A stretch of DNA of 52,307 nt from JAHCIE01 sp034431435 (lineage in GTDB: Bacteria > Chloroflexota > Anaerolineae > Epilineales > JAHCIE01): positions 1 through 52,307 of the forward strand of contig DAOUDG010000077.1 in assembly GCA_034431435.1 (NCBI GenBank), given 5' to 3'. The notes beneath the pieces are model-generated. The model searched no databases. It saw only the letters and a program-made list of their open reading frames with translations, and had not been told where the DNA came from. The translations under genes were made by a program, and so were the position numbers. Below, one piece after another: positions 31,191 to 38,421 of the stretch (position 1 is its first letter; every line of letters starts with the position of its first letter).

Positions 31191-32177
31191 GTGAGCACGG
31201 AAACTACGGTGGGCGTCCTGTTACGGGCACGCTACCGCGTGCTGGAACTGGTGGGCGAGGGCGGCAGCGGCGCCGTCTATAAGGCGGAGGATCTCCGCCT
31301 CGGCGGTCGGCTGTCGGCGATCAAGGAGATTCGCCCCGACCCCTACGCCACGCCGGCGCAACTGGAACAATCCCACACCCAGTTTCGCCGTGAGGCCATG
31401 ACCCTGGCGCAGCTCGACCACCCCAACCTGCCCAAAGTCTACGATTTCTTCGTCGATGGCGGCCGTAGCTATCTGGTCATGGACTTCGTCGCCGGCTCCG
31501 ATCTGCGTCAGATTGTAGATCAGGCGCGCGCGCGAGGCCAGTTCTTGCCCGAAGGCGACGTCGTCAACTGGTTGGGGCAGCTTCTCGATGCGCTAGAGTA
31601 TCTCCACGCGCAGACGCCGCCGGTCATCCACCGCGATATCAAGCCCGCCAACATCAAGCTCACCAGCCAGGGGCGCATCAAGCTCGTTGATTTCGGCCTG
31701 GTGAAGCCCCTCGACCCCGACGACCCACGCACCATCACGGTGGTGCGCGGCATCGGCTCGCTGCCCTACACGCCGCTGGAACAGTACGGCGGCGGCAGCG
31801 ACCACACCGACCCGCGCTCCGACATCTACGCCCTCGGCGCGACCCTCTACCACCTGCTCACGGGGAAAGTTCCCCCAACGGCACAGCAACGCTTTCTGGA
31901 ACCGGGGTTGTTGCCGCCGCCGCGCTCCCTCAACCCCGGCATCTCCCCTCTCCTGGAGCAAGCCATCCTGGCGGCGCTGGCGATGCACCCTGACAAGCGC
32001 CCGGCTGACATAGCCGCCTTTCGCGCCTTGCTCCACGCCCCCCAAGCGCCGCCCACGGCGGCCAGTGAAGCGGTGTGGCAGCAGGCCCTGCGCGATAACG
32101 TCGCGCTCCTGGCGCTCATCGTCATTCTGTTGGCGCTGGCGGTGCTGGCGACCAGCCGCGCCCTCCCTATGCCCTGA
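31191..32177 (+). CDS. Hanks-type Ser/Thr protein kinase with C-terminal membrane anchor
   Basis: 328 aa from GTG 31191, which has GAGGAGG 5 nt upstream. The kinase domain (about 15-270) is complete: glycine loop GEGGSGAVYKAE, K45 in SAIKEI, HRD in VIHRDIKPANIKL (D149), DFG at 167-169 and the activation-segment end YTPLEQYGGG, then DIYALGATLYHLLTGK. One helix (about 302-322) ends the protein with only a few residues beyond it. Unlike PknB there are no PASTA or other external domains, so it cannot sense an outside ligand directly. It probably signals to the divergent FHA regulator. Confidence 0.93.
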   Translation: MSTETTVGVLLRARYRVLELVGEGGSGAVYKAEDLRLGGRLSAIKEIRPDPYATPAQLEQSHTQFRREAMTLAQLDHPNLPKVYDFFVDGGRSYLVMDFVAGSDLRQIVDQARARGQFLPEGDVVNWLGQLLDALEYLHAQTPPVIHRDIKPANIKLTSQGRIKLVDFGLVKPLDPDDPRTITVVRGIGSLPYTPLEQYGGGSDHTDPRSDIYALGATLYHLLTGKVPPTAQQRFLEPGLLPPPRSLNPGISPLLEQAILAALAMHPDKRPADIAAFRALLHAPQAPPTAASEAVWQQALRDNVALLALIVILLALAVLATSRALPMP

Positions 32178-32188
32178 GGCCAGACCGT

Positions 32189-34927
32189 CTAGCGCCCGCG
32201 CAGCCAGAACCATGCGACCGGCAGTGCGGCGAAGAGCGCGCTCACCAGCGGGCCAGCCCAGCCGGGCGGGGCCGTGTTGTTGAGACCGGCGACGGCGGCG
32301 TAGAGGAGATAGCCCACCAATCCCCAAACGAGAGCCACCAGGGCCAGATGCAGTGCGCGGGAGGGTGTAGCGCGCGAGTCGCGGCGGCTCACTGCGCCCG
32401 CGCTACCTACCACGACCATCGCCGCCAGCGACGCAAACAGGCCAAGCCAGCGCGTGTCGACCGGTTCGGCCGCAGGCGGTGGCCGCTGGGCCGCGAGGGT
32501 GGCGGTCGGCGATGGAGTCAGCGTGGGGGTCACTGTCGGCAACGGCGTGACTGTGGCTGTCGGCGGTGGTGTCGCCGTCACCGGCCCTTCGCCCTGGACG
32601 GCCAGCGTGAGGGGAGCCGCGCTCGACGCCTGGCCCGCAGTGGCCGTGATCTCCAGCTGGCCGGGCCGCTCCAGGAACAAAGGCCCCTCGGCGATGCCCG
32701 CCCTGGTCAGCACGGTCTGGGGTTGCAGGTAGCGGGCCTCGGCGCGGTAGAAGAAGGTCAAGTTGACGGGCGTGCGGTCGGGCACGGGGCGGCCATTGCG
32801 GTCGAGAATTGGCCCCGTGCGCACCGTGACCGTCTGCCCGACCTGGGCCTTGTCGCCGCTCGCATTGTCCGTGAGGGACAGGGGGATGGGTCGCTGCGGG
32901 TCAGGCTCCAGGACCGACGCCAGATCATACGCTGTGCCGGGGATGCTGACCGGTGACGCGCCGGCTGGCTGAAACTCCTGGAAGATAGCGCGTACCGACG
33001 CCTCGATAAAGGGGGCGGTCTTGCCGTAGGCCGCGTAGTAGGCGGTCAGCTTGCTGATCTCCGTGGCGTCGAGGTAGTATGGCGCGTCGTAGGCGACGGC
33101 CACCACGCGCTTGTCGCGGAACAGGTCGCGGCGGTCACGCAGGAAGAGGCGCAAGGCGTCCGCATCGGGGTACTGCGTGGTGTCGCTGTCGAGCATGGCG
33201 AAGATGATCCACGTCGCGTCGCGCAGAAGCGCGTCGACCTGCCTGCGCGTCTCCTCGGGCTGGGTAGGCGACTGGGTAAGGTAGCCCTTCAGGTCTCCAT
33301 AGCTGAGACTCGCGACCCGATCGGGGGCAATGATTCCCGATGCGCTCGGCCCGTACAGGCGAACAATGGTGTCCTGAAGGGCTTCTTTCGGGATCAGCGG
33401 CGTCGCCGGGCAGGCTGCGCACTCGGCGCCGGTGCGGGCATCGGTCACGATGACGATGCGGTCGTCGGCGTTGGCGCGGGGCAGCCGCCCCGACAGTTCG
33501 TCGCGGCTGGGTGAGACCAGGGTGATGGCCTCGCGGGCAATACCGGTGACGGTGGCCTCGTCGCGCCCGACCCGGTCGGCGGCAGCGCGGCTATCGACCA
33601 GGATGGAGTCGGCGCTAAAGGTGGGGTACATGCGCCGCTTGAGCAGCAGGATACGCCGCACCGAGCGGTCGACGCGCTCCTGGAACGTCTTGTCGGTCTT
33701 GTACTGCTCGCGGAAGAATTCGATGGTCGCCTTCGTATTGGCGAGCTGATCGGGCCAGTTGTCGGTCAGTGCGAAGCGGCCCAGGTAGAGCAGGTCGTTA
33801 CCGGCCAGGAAGGCATCGCGGGCGATGGTCTTGGGGTTGAAGGTTTGGAGCGACGGGTCATATGACTTGCGCACGGCGGGCGCGCCGAGGGCATCCGACA
33901 CGAGCAGGCCCCGCTCGCGCCAGGTCGCCAGGTCTGGCAGGGCCAGCAACCCTTGCAGCCCCTGGGCATCGAGGGCGATGGGGCGTGTCGCGCCGCCCTG
34001 TAAGGCGCGGAACCGCACCAGCGCCGTCATCAGGCCGTCGGTGGTGTCGGCGGCGACGTTGGCCGGGCCAGCCGCCACGGTCAGGAAGGGGGCCAGGTCG
34101 AGGCGGCGCAGATCCGCCTGAGCGCGCTCCACCGTCGCCACTTCATCCTCCGGGCTGCGGTCGGACACGCCGATACCGGGGAAGTGGCGGGCCACCGTGA
34201 CGACGCGGGCGACGCTACCCTGGTGCACGCCCTGAATGTAGGCGCGGCCGAGGCGGCCGACCCACTGGGGTGAGCCGCCGAAGCTTCGCACGCCCAGGTC
34301 AGCCGCCTGGACGCGACCGGGAGCGGTGAGCGTATCGAGGGAGGGGCCGAGAAGCATATTGACGCCCACCGACGCCAATTCCTGGCCTGTGATGCGCCCG
34401 GCGGCCTGGCTGTTGCTCTCGCGCCAGGTCGCACCGAGGGCCATCGCGGACGGCAGGGGCGTGAAACCACTGCGGAGCGTCGTGTTGGGGTAGCCGTCGC
34501 CCTCCTGAGACACCGCGAGGAACAGGGGCACGGGACTGTTCTTGCTGGCATCGAGGGCGAGGCGTTGCAGGCTGTTGGTCAATTCGGCGGTCTTGCCGGG
34601 GGTGTCCTGCTCGTTGCGCACGTTTCCTGCGCCCGCGCTCAGGACAACACCGCCGATGTGGTAATCGCGAATGAGTTGGGCAATGGCGGAGGTGGCGCTG
34701 GTATCTGTCCCCTGGAAGGTGACAAGGAAGAGCTGGCCGATCTTCTCTTCGACCGTCATGCGATCGATGGTCTGTTGGATGACGGCGGCCTCGCCCGGCC
34801 CCTGCGCGCGCGCGACGCCGACGCCCACCAGCCAGGCCAGCGCCACAGCGAGACAGACGCGGATGACGCGAGTCACGCGCGGTTCAACGCCCGCGCGGGG
34901 CCGCTTGTCCCTTGCCAGAAGGTGCAT
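32189..34927 (-). CDS. Membrane GH3-like (NagZ-type) protein with altered active site
   Basis: 912 aa. A signal-anchor helix (about 20-41) is followed by a GH3 TIM barrel: MTVEEKIGQLFLVTFQG, SQEGDGYPN, FTPLPSAMALGAT and ARHFPGIGVSDRSPEDE. The nucleophile region LLVSDALGA has D345, and a second alpha/beta domain begins near 450. A beta domain (about 690-800), a Thr/Pro linker and three C-terminal helices complete it. NagZ-type enzymes have DQEGG at the sugar site and a D-x-H pair after KHFPGHG. Here these are S140-QEGD and IGVSDRSPE, so substrate binding and acid/base function are doubtful. It may be a diverged hydrolase or a sugar-binding membrane protein. Confidence 0.78.
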   Translation of the reverse strand: MHLLARDKRPRAGVEPRVTRVIRVCLAVALAWLVGVGVARAQGPGEAAVIQQTIDRMTVEEKIGQLFLVTFQGTDTSATSAIAQLIRDYHIGGVVLSAGAGNVRNEQDTPGKTAELTNSLQRLALDASKNSPVPLFLAVSQEGDGYPNTTLRSGFTPLPSAMALGATWRESNSQAAGRITGQELASVGVNMLLGPSLDTLTAPGRVQAADLGVRSFGGSPQWVGRLGRAYIQGVHQGSVARVVTVARHFPGIGVSDRSPEDEVATVERAQADLRRLDLAPFLTVAAGPANVAADTTDGLMTALVRFRALQGGATRPIALDAQGLQGLLALPDLATWRERGLLVSDALGAPAVRKSYDPSLQTFNPKTIARDAFLAGNDLLYLGRFALTDNWPDQLANTKATIEFFREQYKTDKTFQERVDRSVRRILLLKRRMYPTFSADSILVDSRAAADRVGRDEATVTGIAREAITLVSPSRDELSGRLPRANADDRIVIVTDARTGAECAACPATPLIPKEALQDTIVRLYGPSASGIIAPDRVASLSYGDLKGYLTQSPTQPEETRRQVDALLRDATWIIFAMLDSDTTQYPDADALRLFLRDRRDLFRDKRVVAVAYDAPYYLDATEISKLTAYYAAYGKTAPFIEASVRAIFQEFQPAGASPVSIPGTAYDLASVLEPDPQRPIPLSLTDNASGDKAQVGQTVTVRTGPILDRNGRPVPDRTPVNLTFFYRAEARYLQPQTVLTRAGIAEGPLFLERPGQLEITATAGQASSAAPLTLAVQGEGPVTATPPPTATVTPLPTVTPTLTPSPTATLAAQRPPPAAEPVDTRWLGLFASLAAMVVVGSAGAVSRRDSRATPSRALHLALVALVWGLVGYLLYAAVAGLNNTAPPGWAGPLVSALFAALPVAWFWLRGR

Positions 34928-34929
34928 GA

Positions 34930-34958
34930 CCTAACATCCGTTACAGGTTCCTAACATC
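34930..34958. promoter_or_regulatory. Two 9-bp direct repeats in the leader of the GH3-like gene
   Basis: CCTAACATC occurs at 34930-34938 and 34950-34958, exactly 20 bp apart, just upstream of the start codon and downstream of the predicted transcription start. Two-turn spacing suits a dimeric repressor or a leader RNA element that covers the ribosome site. Confidence 0.45.
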
Positions 34959-34988
34959 GTGGTTTTCATCACTGCCCGACACGCCGCA

Positions 34989-35017
34989 AGTATAGCGCAG
35001 ATGGTCTATCTGGTCAA
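34989..35017 (-). promoter_or_regulatory. Sigma70-like promoter for the GH3-like gene
   Basis: On the minus strand TTGACC (35012-35017), 17 bp, TATACT (34989-34994). The leader of about 55 nt contains the paired direct repeats. Confidence 0.78.
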
Positions 35018-35107
35018 CGCTCGACGGTCAACTGGCCGTAGGGCGGGCGTAGGGTGGGCGGTGGGTAGCGGGGGAATGGCCGTCCAGCGAGGGGCGGTGG
35101 GGTGTGG

Positions 35108-35169
35108 TATGATGCTCTTGCGTTTTCTCCTCCTCCTGAAGAGCCGTCGGCCTGATGCCGACGGCTTTT
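35108..35169 (+). ncRNA. Candidate small RNA: extended -10, CU-rich segment, terminator
   Basis: TGGTATGAT (35105-35113) is an extended -10 without a good -35. About 20 nt later comes a CU-rich stretch (TTTTCTCCTCCTCCTG, 35123-35138). A perfect 10-bp stem then follows (35142-35151 with 35157-35166), with a T-run at 35166-35169. No gene on this strand lies upstream for the terminator to serve, and the next gene has its own promoter at 35258. The CTCCTCCTCC segment is complementary to Shine-Dalgarno sequences, as in some regulatory RNAs. It would be only about 50 nt. An abortive leader or a chance arrangement is possible. Confidence 0.4.
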
Positions 35170-35257
35170 CGCTGTCTGGTGGCCTTGCGAGCCATCGGTG
35201 TCGGGGTGAGGCCCTTCTGTCCGCCCGACGCGCGGGATGCCCCCAGTCTGCGCCCTT

Positions 35258-35286
35258 TTGACCGAGCGTCCCAATTGCACTACGAT
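35258..35286 (+). promoter_or_regulatory. Sigma70-like promoter for the subtilase-CAP gene
   Basis: TTGACC (35258-35263), 17 bp, TACGAT (35281-35286), 20 nt before ATG 35307, which has GGAG at 35295-35298. Confidence 0.7.
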
Positions 35287-35306
35287 TCCGGCGTGGAGAC
35301 TGGATA

Positions 35307-38300
35307 ATGGGACGCTTTGTAATCTGTGTCGCCGCCTGTGTTGTACTTGTTCTGGCCGTGACCGTGGCGTCGGCCGCTCCGGATGAGCAGGGCCGCTCAT
35401 CGACCGCCGGGTCGTATGTGCCGGGCCGTATCCTCCTTCAGCCCCGTAATGGCGACCTGAGCAAGGCCAACGACCTGGCCGGGAAAGTGGGCGGCAAGAT
35501 CGCCGCGACTCTGCCCACGCTACGCATCGTCGCCCTGGACGTCGCCGACACCGACACCGACAAGGTCCTTGCCGAGTTGCAGGCCGACCCCGCCGTCGCC
35601 TTCGCCGAGCGCGACCCGCTCATTCAGACGGCGGCCCCGGCGGCTGGCTGGCGGCCCAACGATCCTCTGCTGGACAGCGAGTGGGGCCTCGCCCGCATCG
35701 GCGCGCCGGAGGCCTGGGATGTGACGCGCGGCGACTCGTCCATGATTGTAGCGGTGCTGGACACGGGCATCGACACCAGTCACGCCGACCTGCAAGGCCA
35801 GTTTGTCGGCGGCTGGGATTTCGTGGGCAAGGACAACACCCCCCAGGACGACAACGGCCACGGAACCCACGTCAGTGGCCTGGTGGCCGCCGCTGCCGAC
35901 AATGGGCGCGGCATCAGTGGCGTCGCACCCGGCGCGCGAGTCATGCCCATCAAGGTGGTCACGGCGACGGGCATCGGTTCCCATCTCCAAATCGCGCAAG
36001 GCATCGAGTATGCCGTGCACAATGGCGCGCGCATCCTGAACCTGAGCCTGGGCGGGAGTGACCCGTCCGAGACGTTGCAGCGGGCCGTGGCCTACGCCTG
36101 GGATAGCGGCGCGCTCGTTGTCGCGGCCGCCGGCAACGAGAACAGCAGCGCACCGGTCTACCCGGCGGCGTGGCCCAACGTCATCGGCGTCGGGGCCACC
36201 AACGTCGACGACACACGCGCCCCGTTCTCCAATTTCGGCAGCTACGTCGCCATCAGCGCGCCGGGTGTCGCTATCCTGAGCACAACGATGGGCGGGTCCT
36301 ATGAGGCGTGGCCGGGCACGTCGATGGCTACCCCCCTGGTCAGTGGCGTGGCGGCCCTGCTGTGGTCGCGCTATCCCAACCTGACCAACGCCGAGGTGCG
36401 CGCCTTGCTCCTGGCGACGGCCGACCACATCGGGTCCACAGGCTACGACGGCAGCGGCTGGAATGCCGAGTACGGCCACGGTCTCGTGAATGCCGCGCGC
36501 GCCGTGGGTCTCACCATCGCCACGCCCACGCCAGGCCCCGCCCGCCCCAGCCCCACCCCGACCGCCTGCCCCATCCCTGGCCTGTTGCCCGAAGAGCAGG
36601 CGGTCGTCAACTGGATCAACGCGGCGCGGCTAACCGAGGGACTGCCCGCGTTGAACGTTGACATGCGCCTGTCGAGTGCGGCGCGCGCCCACAGCCAGGA
36701 CATGGCCGCCCGGGGCGTGCTGACCCACACGGGCAGCGACGGCTCCTCGCTACAGGAGCGTATCGCGCGGGCCGGCTACCAGGCGTCCGAGGTCAGCGAG
36801 TTGCTGGCCGGCGCCGAGGGCAACCCGCGCTCCCTGGTGAATCTCTGGCTGAGTAGCTCGGCGCACCGCCAGGTGCTTCTGACGCCGTGGGATGACGTGG
36901 GCGTGGGACTGGCGACCGCCCCAGGCACGTCGTACTATTTCTACTGGACCGTCAAGCTGGCCTCGCGTCAGCAGGGCGCGCCGGCCGCGACGCCGGTCAG
37001 CGGCGTGTGCCCCACCAGCGTCGCCGTCACCGCCACGGCGACGCCCCGCCCACCCACGGCGACGCCGACGCTCACACCCACGGCGGACGGCCTGACAACC
37101 ATCGAGCTGCGCCCGGCACCGGGCGGCGCGGGCTGGGTGCGGAGCGACCAGCCGGATGTGGGCAACTGGGGCGACGACGACACGTACAGCGGCTCCCTGG
37201 GTGCGGTGACGTATCACGGCGCGGTGCAGTTCGACCTGGGCCGCATTCCGCCCAATGCCCGCATCCAGCGCGCCCAACTGCGCCTGACGGGGCAGGACGC
37301 CTCGCAGCGGGGCGGCGGGACGTGGGCCGTTCGCCTGCTGGGAGCCGACGCCGACTATGGCTGGACATCCCACGGCTACGCGGTCGTTCACGGCGTCTCG
37401 GTGGTCGACACGGTGGGTGAGTTGGGGGCGGGTGACCTGAGCGAGGGCGTGACGAACACCTTCGACCTGACGGTCGGCCAGGTGCTGGAGCTTCAACAGC
37501 GGCGCGCCACCACCGGCCAGGTGTCCTTCCGCTTCGACGGCCCGACGAGCGGCGACAGCCTGTTCAGTTGGGACAGTGGGCAGGGTATCGGCAGTACCCA
37601 GCCGGGGCCGGCGCTGGTCATCGGCTACAGCGTGAGTGGCCCGCCCGACGCGACGGCGACTTCGGCCGCGCCGGCCGCCTCACCGACGCCCACACCGACG
37701 CTGCCCCGCCCGACGGCGGCACCCCCACCCACGCCTGGACCAGAGGGGGACGTGACGCTCCAGATTGAGGCGCGGCCCGCCGACAGCGGCTGGGTCGTCA
37801 GTGCGGAGGCGCGCGGCAACCACCTGGGCGACGACGACATGTACGTGGGCGTGTTCGACGGCGCGGTCTACCTGGGCGCGATACAGTTCGACCTATCGGC
37901 CGTGCCCCCCGACGCCCAGATCAATTGGGCCACCCTGTTCGTGCTGGGTCGCTCGGCCCGCTACACCCTGCCCGGCGGTTCCTTCCAGGCCAGTATCCTC
38001 GACCCAGCGTCGGACCTGGCGTGGTCGAGCCTGACCTACAACCGCTTATGGGGCGCGGGGGCCGTGCGCGCTTTGCCGCCCGCCCTCAGCGGCGACCAAC
38101 TCCGCGCCGGGGAAGCCACTTTCGTCCGCTTCGATGCGGAGGCGGTGGCGGAGTTGAAACGGCGCTCGACCACGACCCGCCGCCTGTCGCTGCGCCTCGA
38201 TGGGCCGAGCGTCGGTGGCAACAACCTGTTCAGTTGGAACAGCGGCGCGAGCGGCCCGCCGCCCGTACTGACCATCAATTACTTCCCTGGTCTCAGCAAG

Positions 38301-38315
38301 CGCGCCAGGCCCTGA
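35307..38315 (+). CDS. Secreted subtilisin-like protease with CAP domain and two beta modules
   Basis: 1002 aa. A signal peptide (1-23) and propeptide (about 36-105) precede an S8 catalytic domain (about 120-400) with an intact triad: D152 in VAVLDTGID, H185 in DNGHGTHVSG and S339 in WPGTSMATP; the oxyanion Asn is in VVAAAGNEN. A Pro/Thr linker leads to a CAP/SCP domain (about 425-560; EEQAVVNWINAARLTEGLP, LTHTGSDGSSL). Two similar beta modules follow, each with AVQFDLGRIPPNA or AIQFDLSAVPPDA and each ending near LRLDGPSVGGNNLFSW or its equivalent; these recur in the proteins at 43098 and 46117. There is no anchor. It is an active counterpart to the pseudo-subtilase at 27784 and may process or remodel surface proteins. 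Confidence 0.92.
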   Translation: MGRFVICVAACVVLVLAVTVASAAPDEQGRSSTAGSYVPGRILLQPRNGDLSKANDLAGKVGGKIAATLPTLRIVALDVADTDTDKVLAELQADPAVAFAERDPLIQTAAPAAGWRPNDPLLDSEWGLARIGAPEAWDVTRGDSSMIVAVLDTGIDTSHADLQGQFVGGWDFVGKDNTPQDDNGHGTHVSGLVAAAADNGRGISGVAPGARVMPIKVVTATGIGSHLQIAQGIEYAVHNGARILNLSLGGSDPSETLQRAVAYAWDSGALVVAAAGNENSSAPVYPAAWPNVIGVGATNVDDTRAPFSNFGSYVAISAPGVAILSTTMGGSYEAWPGTSMATPLVSGVAALLWSRYPNLTNAEVRALLLATADHIGSTGYDGSGWNAEYGHGLVNAARAVGLTIATPTPGPARPSPTPTACPIPGLLPEEQAVVNWINAARLTEGLPALNVDMRLSSAARAHSQDMAARGVLTHTGSDGSSLQERIARAGYQASEVSELLAGAEGNPRSLVNLWLSSSAHRQVLLTPWDDVGVGLATAPGTSYYFYWTVKLASRQQGAPAATPVSGVCPTSVAVTATATPRPPTATPTLTPTADGLTTIELRPAPGGAGWVRSDQPDVGNWGDDDTYSGSLGAVTYHGAVQFDLGRIPPNARIQRAQLRLTGQDASQRGGGTWAVRLLGADADYGWTSHGYAVVHGVSVVDTVGELGAGDLSEGVTNTFDLTVGQVLELQQRRATTGQVSFRFDGPTSGDSLFSWDSGQGIGSTQPGPALVIGYSVSGPPDATATSAAPAASPTPTPTLPRPTAAPPPTPGPEGDVTLQIEARPADSGWVVSAEARGNHLGDDDMYVGVFDGAVYLGAIQFDLSAVPPDAQINWATLFVLGRSARYTLPGGSFQASILDPASDLAWSSLTYNRLWGAGAVRALPPALSGDQLRAGEATFVRFDAEAVAELKRRSTTTRRLSLRLDGPSVGGNNLFSWNSGASGPPPVLTINYFPGLSKRARP

Positions 38316-38361
38316 ACGCAGCGCGTAGGGGCCGAAAGGCCTGGTGGGGGACACAACACGA

Positions 38362-38400
38362 CGGCGGCCCTCTCCCGTGAGAGAGGGCCGCCGCTTTGAT
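38362..38400 (+). terminator. Terminator after the subtilase-CAP gene
   Basis: A perfect 13-bp stem (38362-38374 with 38381-38393), 6-nt loop, then CTTTGATT. It lies between convergent genes, so it may also limit the minus-strand gene ending at 38422. Confidence 0.75.
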
Positions 38401-38421
38401 TGTCAGGCGCTGGGTCGCAGC

